DNA of 46,646 nucleotides, taken from positions 1 to 46,646 of the forward strand of contig JANQSZ010000013.1 of NCBI GenBank assembly GCA_028279045.1, read 5' to 3'. This document shows, piece by piece, positions 24,697-32,770 of the stretch (within the stretch, counting starts at the first letter, position 1; every line of letters begins with the position of its first letter). The notes beneath the pieces were generated by a model. The model made no database searches, was not told where the DNA came from, and saw only the letters and a list, made by a program, of their open reading frames with translations. Origin of the DNA: Candidatus Nanoarchaeia archaeon (lineage in GTDB: Archaea > Nanobdellota > Nanobdellia > Woesearchaeales > UBA10216). The position numbers and the translations under genes were made by a program.

Positions 24697-25065
24697 CAAC
24701 AGTTCTAGAACAATCTCCTTAATCTGATCCCGCGCACTTGCCAAGGATCCCATCGCATGATACGGATCATCCACATGCTTCACAACGGTTTTTTCTTTCG
24801 GCAGTTGGTCTGCGATTCCTTCATCAAAGCAAACAATCACGTCTGCCATGTCTGTCATCTCCTGTGTGATCTGATCCGAAGAATGATGCGAAATGTCGAT
24901 ATCAATATCCTGCATCGTATGAATCACTTCTGGGATCACGTATCCATGCCGCTGCACACCAGCGCTGATTGCCTTCTTACTCTCATCAGTATTGTAGTGA
25001 TTGAAGAACCCTTCAGCCATTTGGCTCCGCATCGCATTGCCGATACACACAAACAGGTAGATCAT
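24694..25065 (-). CDS. Low-molecular-weight phosphatase/ArsC-like protein
   Basis: A 123-aa protein with the active-site loop 'CIGNAMR' (C7-x5-R13) followed by 'SQMAEG', as in low-molecular-weight tyrosine phosphatases and thioredoxin-type arsenate reductases. 'HVDDPYHAMG' near residue 97 holds the general-acid Asp. The 'RSQMAEGFF' wording is closer to the ArsC type, but the extra Cys residues of the reductase relay are not evident, so a phosphatase role is possible. The track's GTG start is two codons upstream; the ATG at 25065 fits the TATA spacing exactly. Confidence 0.82.
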   Translation of the reverse strand: MIYLFVCIGNAMRSQMAEGFFNHYNTDESKKAISAGVQRHGYVIPEVIHTMQDIDIDISHHSSDQITQEMTDMADVIVCFDEGIADQLPKEKTVVKHVDDPYHAMGSLASARDQIKEIVLELL

Positions 25066-25085
25066 ACACACATCTCACGCTCAGG

Positions 25086-25095
25086 CATATATAAG
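25086..25095 (-). promoter_or_regulatory. TATA box for the phosphatase/ArsC-like gene
   Basis: The plus strand reads 'catatataag', centred 26 nt before the ATG at 25065, and decides that start. Confidence 0.65.
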
Positions 25096-25111
25096 GATTG
25101 CCGCTGAAAAG

Positions 25112-25120
25112 CTTTTAAAT
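25112..25120 (+). promoter_or_regulatory. TATA box for polX
   Basis: 'cttttaaat' is centred 25 nt before the ATG at 25141. It is back to back with the divergent phosphatase promoter. Confidence 0.6.
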
Positions 25121-25140
25121 GAGAAATCTTTCCACAGCGT

Positions 25141-26865
25141 ATGAAGAACAAAGAGGTGGCTGATCTTCTCGAGCAGATTGCTGACATTCTAGAGATACAA
25201 GGCTCCAAATTCAAGCCTATTGCATACCGCCGCGCAGCTAATCAAATAGAGCGTTTGCAAGAGCCGATTGAAGAAATTGCAAAGCAAGGCAAGCTCAAAG
25301 ACTTGCCAGGTGTTGGCGTTGCGATCGCTGAAAAAACCAGTGAGTTTCTCGAACTCGGCCGTTCACCCTATCTCGAGGATTTGAAAGATGAAGTTCCTGC
25401 AGGCTTACTCGATTTGCTGGAAATCCCAAGTCTCGGCCCGAAGCGCGTCAAACTTTTACATGATAAGCTCAAGATTAAAGATCTTCACGATTTAGAAATT
25501 GCGTTAGAAAAAAACAAGATAAGAAAACTTGCTGGTTTCGGTGAAAAGTCCGAAGCAGACATCAAGAGCGGGCTTGAACTTGTTCAACAAGGAACCGACA
25601 GAACGCTCTTCGGTTACGCATTACCAATCGCAGAAGAAATCAAAGAATTCTTACAAAAGCGTAAAGACATTGCTGCCGTCGACATTGCCGGCTCATTGAG
25701 AAGAAGAAAAGAAACCATCGGCGATATCGACATTCTTGTTTCCGCTCTAAAATCAGAGCAGATTATGAAAGCATTCTGCGAAAGGAAAAACGTTCAGCGT
25801 ATTCTGGCAAAAGGTAAAACAAAGTCCAGCGTACTTCTAGACAACAACATGCAGGTTGATTTACGCGTCGTCTCTCCAGAAAGTTACGGCGCAGCGCTGC
25901 AATACTTCACCGGCAGCAAAGAACACAACGTTGTCATGCGCGAAATAGCCAAAGAGAAAGGATTCAAGCTCAACGAGTATGGTTTGTTCAAGAAAACAAA
26001 CGATAAAGTTGTGGCTGGCAAGACAGAAGAAGAGATTTATGAAAAGCTTGGCCTTCCGATTATACCGCCGGAGATTCGTCAAAATTCAGGTGAATTCCTT
26101 GCTGCAAAACGAAAGAAACTCCCAAAACTCATCGGCTACGGCAGCGTCAAAGGAGATTTACACACCCACACGAGTTTAACTGACGGCGCCAACACGCTAA
26201 AAGAAATGGTTGCTGCTGCAAAGAAACTCGGAAGACAATACATCGCAATCACAGATCATTCTCCTTCAGAACGCGTTGCTAACGGTCTTCCGGTTGAAAA
26301 ATTACTACAGCACGTTAAGAACATACGCGCGCTCGATAAAAGAGAAAAAGGAATTAGAATCTTGGCAGGAGCCGAAGTCAACATTCTTGCCGACGGACAA
26401 CTTGATTATGATAACGATGTGCTCCGCAAGCTCGATATTGTCATCGCATCTGTCCATTCGCGTTTCAAATCGGCAGAAGATGAAATGACAGATCGTATTA
26501 CGAACGCTCTCGAAAACAAATACCTTGATATTCTCGCGCATCCTACAGGAAGACTAATCTACAAACGCGAACCATACCAAGTAGATATGCGTCGTGTGTT
26601 TGATGTTGCAACAGAACGCGATGTTTATCTTGAAATCAACGCAAGTCCTGAACGTACTGATTTGAAAGATGTTCATATTCGTCAAGCTAAAGAACATGGT
26701 TGTAAATTCGTTATTAACACAGATTCGCATTCAACTGCATCCCTTGCTAATATTGAGTTTGGCATTGGCACTGCACGTCGAGGATGGTGCGAGCAAAAGA
26801 ACGTTGTAAACACTGCAACCGCTGCTCAATTACATAAGCACTTTAAGAAGATCGATGAAGAGTAG
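25141..26865 (+). CDS. polX: DNA polymerase X with C-terminal PHP domain
   Basis: A 574-aa family X polymerase of prokaryotic PolX layout. An N-terminal 8-kDa-like HhH domain (about 1-75) and a second HhH ('[16 protein letters not shown]' near 98) precede the nucleotidyltransferase core, where '[18 protein letters not shown]' near residue 183 supplies the metal-binding Asp pair. The PHP domain starts at about 338 with '[12 protein letters not shown]' and has 'AITDHS' and 'INTDSHS', so its metal site for 3'-5' exonuclease/AP-endonuclease activity looks intact. It acts in base-excision or gap repair and joins the ligase, XPD and DHH genes nearby. Confidence 0.95.
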   Translation: MKNKEVADLLEQIADILEIQGSKFKPIAYRRAANQIERLQEPIEEIAKQGKLKDLPGVGVAIAEKTSEFLELGRSPYLEDLKDEVPAGLLDLLEIPSLGPKRVKLLHDKLKIKDLHDLEIALEKNKIRKLAGFGEKSEADIKSGLELVQQGTDRTLFGYALPIAEEIKEFLQKRKDIAAVDIAGSLRRRKETIGDIDILVSALKSEQIMKAFCERKNVQRILAKGKTKSSVLLDNNMQVDLRVVSPESYGAALQYFTGSKEHNVVMREIAKEKGFKLNEYGLFKKTNDKVVAGKTEEEIYEKLGLPIIPPEIRQNSGEFLAAKRKKLPKLIGYGSVKGDLHTHTSLTDGANTLKEMVAAAKKLGRQYIAITDHSPSERVANGLPVEKLLQHVKNIRALDKREKGIRILAGAEVNILADGQLDYDNDVLRKLDIVIASVHSRFKSAEDEMTDRITNALENKYLDILAHPTGRLIYKREPYQVDMRRVFDVATERDVYLEINASPERTDLKDVHIRQAKEHGCKFVINTDSHSTASLANIEFGIGTARRGWCEQKNVVNTATAAQLHKHFKKIDEE

Positions 26866-26866
26866 G

Positions 26867-26876
26867 ATTTATATAG
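26867..26876 (+). promoter_or_regulatory. TATA box for the YiiX-like gene
   Basis: 'atttatatag' is centred about 27 nt before the ATG at 26899 and starts right after the polX stop. Confidence 0.6.
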
Positions 26877-26898
26877 AATCAGCGTTGAGCTCTACCAC

Positions 26899-27624
26899 AT
26901 GGTAAAACCGTTACCTCTTGCAAGCCAGACAATTGGTGTAGCAAATAAACAAATTGCGCAATCTTGGGAGAAGTTCTGCATTTTTATTGGTTCAAAAGAG
27001 CTTGATAGAAGAAAAAACTGGTTGACCAAGGAAGACCTTGACAATTTGCGTAAGGTTGTCAAGAAAGGCGACATTATTCTTACAGCACAATACCGAACAA
27101 TTGGTTGGGCCACATTAATTCGTGACATTACCAATCACGCAACGTACTATGCAGGTAATGACGAGATTATACACGCACGCCACGGCGGCGTCCAAGCACA
27201 GTCTCTAGAGTGGCTCGCTGGATACTACGACGGTTTCTTTGTTCTCCGGATGAAAGATTACGAGAAGAATAAAGAGCTCATTCCAAAGATTGATGAATGG
27301 ATTCGGGATCGTTTAGGAGCAGATTATAATTACGCATTCAAAGAACGTGAAGATAGTTTTGTCTGCACCCAGTTCATTAACGATGCATATCGCCAAGCAG
27401 GCTATGATACGAACTTAACGTCGTTCGAACGCCCACAAAAAATGAAAAAAGTGCCCCTTCTCGGCATACTCAAAGCTGCAAAGTTTCTCACCGAGGGAGA
27501 ATTCGATGTTATTTTGATGTCACACAGCTACATCAAGGACAAAAAAGAGATTCTTATTCAAGTTCCTCAACAGAAAAAACGATTAAAACGGTTCTTGTTC
27601 AGAGCAAACCTTCAACTAAAATAA
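26899..27624 (+). CDS. YiiX/YaeF-type permuted papain-fold amidase
   Basis: A 241-aa cytoplasmic protein of the permuted NlpC/P60-like (DUF830/YiiX) group. 'KKGDIILTAQ' begins the core, H80 in 'ITNHATYYAG' is the catalytic His, and C156 in 'DSFVCTQFINDAYRQAGYD' is the nucleophile; the His-before-Cys order is the permuted arrangement. Members hydrolyse amide or thioester bonds, often on lipids or peptides, and substrates are mostly unknown. Since archaea lack murein, a peptidoglycan role is unlikely. The C-terminus is basic ('KKRLKRFLFRANLQLK'), perhaps for membrane contact. The tail overlaps the HD gene by 13 nt. Confidence 0.78.
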   Translation: MVKPLPLASQTIGVANKQIAQSWEKFCIFIGSKELDRRKNWLTKEDLDNLRKVVKKGDIILTAQYRTIGWATLIRDITNHATYYAGNDEIIHARHGGVQAQSLEWLAGYYDGFFVLRMKDYEKNKELIPKIDEWIRDRLGADYNYAFKEREDSFVCTQFINDAYRQAGYDTNLTSFERPQKMKKVPLLGILKAAKFLTEGEFDVILMSHSYIKDKKEILIQVPQQKKRLKRFLFRANLQLK

Positions 27625-28157
27625 GCGCTGCCTGCTTTTTTGATTTCCGCTGCTAACTTTTTCGTTCTCCTAACAACTGCGCTCCCAAGTTCTTTTTCAT
27701 AGCGATCATAAACATCCTGCAATGTTCTCTCGTCATATCCAAACACCAAACTATCTGCTAAGCAGACGATCTTTTGTTCGATTGTTCGCGGCATGTATTC
27801 TTTCGCTGGCATGCCAAGTTTCTTTGCTTCGCCTTTGGTAATACCCGATCCGGTATGCCGTTCGCAAACAAGCGCATGTTTAGGAAGTTTTTCTTCTCGA
27901 AGCAAGTCAGCGCCGTAATTTCCATGCAATATTCCTGCTCTCGGCCTGGACGGTGGATATTCTAGCCGACCAATGTCATGCAGAATACTTGCTGTTGCTA
28001 AAAAAGTTGTATCGGCTTTGGTGCCTTTCGCCAGTTTCAGCGCTACGTCTTTGACAGCAAGTCCATGTCGCAATACTACGCGATATGAAACCATGTTAGG
28101 AGAATATTTCTTCAAAACGCGTTGTGCACGTGCCTCAGTAAGATGTTCGGTAACCAT
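27612..28157 (-). CDS. HD-domain phosphohydrolase, TIGR00295-like
   Basis: A 181-aa protein. 'VVLRHGLAVKDVALKL' supplies the first His, 'ASILHDIGRLEYP' the HD pair, and 'GILHGNYGADLL', 'CERHTGSGITKGEAKKLGMP' and 'EQKIVCLADSLVFG' follow; together this is the pattern of the archaeal TIGR00295 HD family. HD proteins hydrolyse phosphate esters, often of nucleotides. The mRNA has an unusual 82-nt structured leader (28158-28239), so expression is probably controlled after initiation of transcription. Confidence 0.85.
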   Translation of the reverse strand: MVTEHLTEARAQRVLKKYSPNMVSYRVVLRHGLAVKDVALKLAKGTKADTTFLATASILHDIGRLEYPPSRPRAGILHGNYGADLLREEKLPKHALVCERHTGSGITKGEAKKLGMPAKEYMPRTIEQKIVCLADSLVFGYDERTLQDVYDRYEKELGSAVVRRTKKLAAEIKKAGSAYFS

Positions 28158-28239
28158 AGAAAAAGAAGAAAGAGGCTCCCAGTGGGTGTGTGGTTAGGGG
28201 GGTTAGGGGAAAGAATACTCGGGAGCCGGTTATTCTTCT
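28158..28239 (-). promoter_or_regulatory. Structured, C-rich 5' leader of the HD gene (riboswitch-like)
   Basis: The TATA box at 28261-28270 predicts transcription starting at about 28239. The leader starts with AGAAGAA (28239-28233), which pairs with TTCTTCT (28170-28164), and GGCTCCC (28227-28221) pairs with GGGAGCC (28180-28174), closing a 40-nt loop rich in 'CCCCTAACC' units. An exclusive alternative pairs TATTCTT (28217-28211) with AAGAATA (28237-28231). Two competing folds ending just before the ATG suggest a switch; a separate small RNA is the other possibility. Confidence 0.5.
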
Positions 28240-28260
28240 AATAGCTCAATGAGTAAACAA

Positions 28261-28270
28261 ATATATAAAT
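28261..28270 (-). promoter_or_regulatory. TATA box for the HD gene leader
   Basis: 'atatataaat' is centred about 26 nt before the first base of the outer leader stem (28239), and about 108 nt before the ATG. Confidence 0.55.
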
Positions 28271-28335
28271 GTTACTATTTAGTATACCAGCAAGTATGTA
28301 CTAATTCATCACTATCAAGTGAACTCTGAATAAAA

Positions 28336-30201
28336 TCAGGAAAAGAACTCTGAAATGTTCTCGCGTAGGCTTCGCGTAACAGTAAGTTGGTAGTCTGCAG
28401 GAAAGAGTTTCGAGTATCGTGGCCAACCGTACCGCTCATCTAAAAACACAAGCACGCCCCGATCAGTTTCACTTCGAATGCATCGTCCTGCATTCTGCAG
28501 TACTTTGTTGAACGCAGGGAAAATATAGCCGTAGTCCCATCCTTTGCCAAATTTCTTGTCATAGTACTCAATAACAGCCTTACTTTCCAGATTAGGTGTC
28601 TGCAACGGCAATCCGACAACAACGACGCATTTCAACACATCTCCTGGAAAATCAACACCTTCCCCAAAGCTTCCACCAACAACTGCTAACAAGACTGCTC
28701 CTGTTTCGTGATACGCCTTGAATTTCTCAAGTAGCTCATGCTTTTCATCCTTGCTCATGCCCGGATGCTCAACAAACACCGTCTTATCACACAAATCATG
28801 AAAGTATTTGTGAATATTATCCCGTACCGAATAGCTTGGAAAAAACACCACAGTATTTCCGGGTACCGTATTTGTAGTTTCTGCCATTGCTTTTGCAATG
28901 CGTTCGTATTCTTGCGGGCTCCTCCGTGAATATTTTGTCGTCACGTTCGGATACACCAACGCAATTTTGTTTTCCGAAGGAAACGGACTGCGAAACTGCG
29001 ATTCTATAGTATTTTCTCCGAATCCGAGCAAGTCTTTGTACATGTTTGTCGGTGTTAACGTTCCGCTCATCAAAACAGTTGCATGCGCAGCTTCGATCAC
29101 TGCTTGCGTAGCTATCGACGGATCCAAACAGCGGTACGACACCGACACAATAGGTTTCTTTGCTCCTGGTCGCATTTCTAGAATACGAACAAATCCTTCG
29201 TCCTGTCCACCCCAGTTCTCGAGAAATTCTGCTACCGTATTCAGGGAAGTTTGTTTCTGTTTCTCAAGTAATTCCTCGCCGAGGAAAACAAGGTCTGCGA
29301 TAAACTCTTCTACATCACCAAGCTCGGCAAGTTTTTCACTAAATTCATTCTTAGTGATGAGTCTTTCTTTATCGACGTTCGCAGCCAGTTCTGCAAGAAT
29401 CGTTTGCAGTCCAACAATTTTCTCTGCAAGTTCTTCATGCTCTGCTTTGCGTGCATCAGTTAGCGCACGTTCAATCATCACCGAACTCAGCTGCTGCGTC
29501 ATAAGCCCGCGCATTCTCTCCGGCAAGTTATGTCCTTCATCAATAATAAGGATACTTTCATCCAGCGACTTTCCAATTTTCTTCAGAAACGCTTCTCGGA
29601 TTCCTGTATTGAAGATATAATTGTAATCAGCAACAATCGCAACTGCATTTTGCGCAATCAGTGATCCAATTTCATACGGACAAACTCCTTTTTCTTTAGA
29701 CACTGAAACAATTTCGTCAGTGTGTACCGGTTCTGCAAGCGCACGCAGTGCAGCCTTACTTTTGTCACTGACTTTCTCCTTGTTTTTCACGTTCTCATAA
29801 TAGTTACATTGTTTGTTTTCCCGGAGTGTTTTGCAGTAGCTTGCGAATTCGTTTGAAAAGAGTGCTTCAACGCCTTCTTGCGCACACATCCATTTCTTTC
29901 CAACAATATCTGCAACCGCAAATTGCAGGTTATGTTTCTGCCGGATTTCTTTGAGCGTATCAACCGCAAGTCGGTGCTGTGTATGTCTGCTTGTTAAGAA
30001 AAATATGGATTTTTTGTTCTTCAGCGCATTTGCAATTGCTGGCGATAGAGCCGCAGCAGTTTTTCCCAGCCCTGTTGGTGCATGCGCAATCACATCGGTT
30101 CCGTCCTCTAGCGCAGCGGTAAGTTGCTGGACCAACGCAGATTGTATTGGTCGGACAGCATCATAAGGAAAGTAGATGTTCTCGAGCGCTTTAGAATCCA
30201 T
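28336..30201 (-). CDS. XPD/Rad3-like Fe-S helicase
   Basis: A 621-aa superfamily 2 helicase. Walker A is 'APTGLGKT' (41-48) and the DEAH-type motif II is 'DEGH' (221-224). Four cysteines at 106, 123, 132 and 174 have the spacing of the XPD iron-sulfur cluster. C-terminal motifs include 'LMSGTLTP', 'GGSFGEGVDFPG' and 'QNAGRCIRSETDRGVLVFLD'. It unwinds DNA 5'-3' and is expected to act in excision repair or at damaged forks. A TATA box in the 32-nt gap after the nitroreductase gene drives it separately. Confidence 0.93.
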   Translation of the reverse strand: MDSKALENIYFPYDAVRPIQSALVQQLTAALEDGTDVIAHAPTGLGKTAAALSPAIANALKNKKSIFFLTSRHTQHRLAVDTLKEIRQKHNLQFAVADIVGKKWMCAQEGVEALFSNEFASYCKTLRENKQCNYYENVKNKEKVSDKSKAALRALAEPVHTDEIVSVSKEKGVCPYEIGSLIAQNAVAIVADYNYIFNTGIREAFLKKIGKSLDESILIIDEGHNLPERMRGLMTQQLSSVMIERALTDARKAEHEELAEKIVGLQTILAELAANVDKERLITKNEFSEKLAELGDVEEFIADLVFLGEELLEKQKQTSLNTVAEFLENWGGQDEGFVRILEMRPGAKKPIVSVSYRCLDPSIATQAVIEAAHATVLMSGTLTPTNMYKDLLGFGENTIESQFRSPFPSENKIALVYPNVTTKYSRRSPQEYERIAKAMAETTNTVPGNTVVFFPSYSVRDNIHKYFHDLCDKTVFVEHPGMSKDEKHELLEKFKAYHETGAVLLAVVGGSFGEGVDFPGDVLKCVVVVGLPLQTPNLESKAVIEYYDKKFGKGWDYGYIFPAFNKVLQNAGRCIRSETDRGVLVFLDERYGWPRYSKLFPADYQLTVTRSLRENISEFFS

Positions 30202-30223
30202 GTCAAAGCAGGAATGCTGCCTC

Positions 30224-30232
30224 GTTATATAG
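30224..30232 (-). promoter_or_regulatory. TATA box for the XPD-like helicase
   Basis: 'gttatatag' is centred 26-27 nt before the ATG at 30201 and ends 2 nt from the nitroreductase stop codon. Confidence 0.6.
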
Positions 30233-30233
30233 T

Positions 30234-30986
30234 TTACTTCTTTTTCTCCTTGGATTTTGCGGGGCCGCGCTTCTTCTTGCCCCGTTCTTCCAGGTCTTTC
30301 CGGAATTGTTCAGTTTTCTCTTTCAGTCGTTCTCCTAGTTTCTTGCGTTCTGTCCGGGTTGATTTCTCCATATCATCGTATCCTTCCTTACCAAAGTCAA
30401 TGAGTTTGTTCATGACCCGGAAATTCCACAGCGTAGCGTCAAGGTCTCCTACACGACCGATGCCACCCCAACTTTCTAAGCGTACAACATTCTCAAGCGT
30501 TGATCGTGTTGGCGCCGTTGGTTTTTCATCCGCGTATCCGATTGGAATAACAACTTGTGCTTTCGCATCTCCAGGTATGTTGAAAATACGCGCAATCATT
30601 TCTTCATCGAACGACGAGATAAAGCACGCTCCCAGTCCCAGTGCGTCTGCAGCCAACAGCATGTTCTCTGCAGCAACAGCAGCGCTCTGTACAGCGTATA
30701 TTTTTTCTCCTCTCACACCATAATGAGATTTATAGCGATGGTTGTCAGTAGCAATAACAATAATGTACGGTGCTTGTGAAATCCAATGTTGTTGCAAGCA
30801 TGCTTCTGCAATCGCTCTTCGTTTTCCCAAGTCTTTAGTAATCAGAAAGTGCCAGGCTTGCAAGTTTCCTGGTGTAGGTGCAACTCGCCCTGCATCGAGT
30901 ATCACACCAATTTTATCCCATTCCACCGGTAGATCCTGGAACTTCCGTACGCTCCTTCTATGGTGGATGGTTTCGATTACATCCAT
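30234..30986 (-). CDS. Nitroreductase-family flavoprotein with basic C-terminal tail
   Basis: A 250-aa protein. Residues 1-175 are a nitroreductase fold: 'IHHRRSVRKFQDLPV' binds FMN phosphate, 'GRVAPTPGNLQAWHFLI' and 'ADALGLGACFISSF' complete the cofactor site, and 'VVIPIGYADEKP' ends the core. Residues about 205-250 form a highly charged Lys/Arg/Glu tail ('KKRGPAKSKEKKK') that ordinary family members lack; it could contact nucleic acid or a partner. Substrate unknown; the family reduces quinones, nitro compounds or flavins. The TATA-like 'cttaataaac' lies 26 nt upstream. Confidence 0.85.
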   Translation of the reverse strand: MDVIETIHHRRSVRKFQDLPVEWDKIGVILDAGRVAPTPGNLQAWHFLITKDLGKRRAIAEACLQQHWISQAPYIIVIATDNHRYKSHYGVRGEKIYAVQSAAVAAENMLLAADALGLGACFISSFDEEMIARIFNIPGDAKAQVVIPIGYADEKPTAPTRSTLENVVRLESWGGIGRVGDLDATLWNFRVMNKLIDFGKEGYDDMEKSTRTERKKLGERLKEKTEQFRKDLEERGKKKRGPAKSKEKKK

Positions 30987-31007
30987 ACACTGTTTTTAGG
31001 ACGCCGG

Positions 31008-31017
31008 CTTAATAAAC
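31008..31017 (-). promoter_or_regulatory. TATA-like element for the nitroreductase
   Basis: The plus strand reads 'cttaataaac', centred 26 nt before the ATG at 30986. Confidence 0.45.
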
Positions 31018-31032
31018 TTAACCCTTGCAAAG

Positions 31033-31042
31033 CTATATAAAT
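31033..31042 (+). promoter_or_regulatory. TATA box for DNA ligase
   Basis: 'ctatataaat' is centred 26 nt before the ATG at 31064. It lies inside the longer ORF of the track, so that N-terminus is not translated. Confidence 0.7.
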
Positions 31043-31063
31043 GCGGCGTGCAGCCAGCAACGT

Positions 31064-32770
31064 ATGGAATATGCCGATCTTGTAGCTGTATACGAAGCAC
31101 TTGACAGCACATCAAAACGTCTGGAGAAGACGGAAATTCTTGCAGAACTTCTACGCAAAACTCCTGCTGCTGAAATGGAGCGCGTAGTCCTCTTGCTGGA
31201 AGGCCGCGTCTACCCTGCAGGGGATGATCGCGAGCTGGGAGTTGCTAAGCAGCTTATGCAACGTGCGATCGCAACAGCAAGTGGCATGTCTCCTTCAAAA
31301 GTTGAATCTGAGTGGAAGAAGACGGGCGATCTAGGGGAGGTTGCAGAAAACTTTGCAAAGAAAAAACGCCAGCAAACGCTTTCCCAGCAAGAATTGTCTG
31401 TAAAAAAAGTATTTGACAACTTGCAAAAGCTTGCAGGCATGGAAGGACAGGGAAGTGTTGAAAGAAAAATGCAACTTCTTTCAGAATTGCTCATTTCTGC
31501 GTCTCCAAAAGAAGCGCGATACATAACACGAACCACGCTCCAACAACTCCGCATTGGATTAGGTGCAGGTACAATGCGAGACGCCATTGCGCTTGCGTTT
31601 TTTGAAAAGGAAATCACTGATATCGCATCAAAAAAAGAAATTCAAGAGATTGTCCAGGAAGGATATGATTTGAGTAATGATTTCGCTCTCGTCGCTGCCG
31701 CAGCCAAGAAAGGAAGAAAAGGATTAGCAGAGATTGAACTTCGGATCAGTATCCCGATTAAAGTGATGCTCGCCATTAAAGCCGAAACCGTTGAAGCAGC
31801 TCTAGAAAAAACAGGCAAGCCAGCAGAAGCAGAGTTCAAGTTTGATGGATTCCGCGTGCAAATTCACAAAGATGGGGACATCGTAAATGTGTTTACTCGC
31901 CGGCTCGATAATGTAACCCAGCAATTTCCAGAAATCGTTCACCACACAAGAGAGTTTGTAAAAGCAAAGTCATGTATTCTTGATGCAGAAGCCGTCGGCA
32001 TTAATCCAAAAACAAAGAAGTATGTCGCATTCCAAGATATTTCACAGAGAATCAAGCGAAAGTATGATATTGCCCGCCTTGCTAAGGAACTTCCAGTGGA
32101 AGTAAATGTGTTTGACTGTCTTTCTTACAATAAAAAGAGTTACGTCAAGGAGCCGTTCAAGAAACGGCGCGCAGTTATTGAAAAAATCATACCAAGCAAG
32201 AAGGGGAAAATTCTTCCTGCGCGCAGAATCGTTTCTTCTGATCCAGGAGAGATTGAAGATTTCTTCAAATTAGCAAAGCAATCTGGTACAGAAGGACTTG
32301 TAATCAAAAACCGAGAAGCCCCATACAAACCCGGTGCCCGCGTTGGTCACATGATCAAGTACAAGCGCACGTTAGAAAATCTTGATCTTGTTATCGTCGG
32401 TGCAGAGTGGGGAGAAGGAAAGCGTTCCGAGTGGATGAGCAGCTTCACGGTTGCGTGTCGCGACGGCAAGAAATACGTTGAGCTTGGTAAAGTCGGTACC
32501 GGCATCAAGGAAAAAGAAAAAGAAGGGCTAAGTTTCAAAGAACTTACCGAAATGCTCACTCCGCTAGTCACAAAAGACAAAGGAAAGGAAGTGGAACTCA
32601 AGCCAAAAGTTATTGTCGAAGTAGCGTACGAGGAAATTCAGAAAAGTCAGACATACTCATCAAAGTATGCACTTCGCTTCCCAAGAGTGTTGCGTCTGCG
32701 TGACGATAAATCGCTTTCTGACGTCTCATCAATACATCTAGTAGAACAAATCTATCAAGAACAACGCTAA
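31064..32770 (+). CDS. lig: ATP-dependent DNA ligase, archaeal type
   Basis: A 568-aa ligase starting at the ATG at 31064 ('MEYADLVAVYEALDS'), chosen because the TATA box lies within the track's 13-residue extension. It has the N-terminal DNA-binding domain (about 1-210), the nucleotidyltransferase with adenylated Lys K259 in 'FKFDGFR', motif III 'SCILDAEAVG', motif IV 'EGLVIKN' and motif V 'MIKYKR', and the C-terminal OB-fold. It seals nicks in Okazaki fragments and repair patches. The TAA stop interlocks with the convergent DHH gene stop (CTAA). Confidence 0.95.
   Translation: MEYADLVAVYEALDSTSKRLEKTEILAELLRKTPAAEMERVVLLLEGRVYPAGDDRELGVAKQLMQRAIATASGMSPSKVESEWKKTGDLGEVAENFAKKKRQQTLSQQELSVKKVFDNLQKLAGMEGQGSVERKMQLLSELLISASPKEARYITRTTLQQLRIGLGAGTMRDAIALAFFEKEITDIASKKEIQEIVQEGYDLSNDFALVAAAAKKGRKGLAEIELRISIPIKVMLAIKAETVEAALEKTGKPAEAEFKFDGFRVQIHKDGDIVNVFTRRLDNVTQQFPEIVHHTREFVKAKSCILDAEAVGINPKTKKYVAFQDISQRIKRKYDIARLAKELPVEVNVFDCLSYNKKSYVKEPFKKRRAVIEKIIPSKKGKILPARRIVSSDPGEIEDFFKLAKQSGTEGLVIKNREAPYKPGARVGHMIKYKRTLENLDLVIVGAEWGEGKRSEWMSSFTVACRDGKKYVELGKVGTGIKEKEKEGLSFKELTEMLTPLVTKDKGKEVELKPKVIVEVAYEEIQKSQTYSSKYALRFPRVLRLRDDKSLSDVSSIHLVEQIYQEQR

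Noticed and set aside
28187-28210. Telomere-like GGTTAGGGG repeats or a G-quadruplex
   Set aside because: There are only two units, within the loop of a leader whose transcript is the C-rich strand; an RNA G-quadruplex would need plus-strand transcription, for which I see no promoter.
28898-29620. 240-aa plus-strand ORF
   Set aside because: It is the antisense shadow of the XPD-like helicase.
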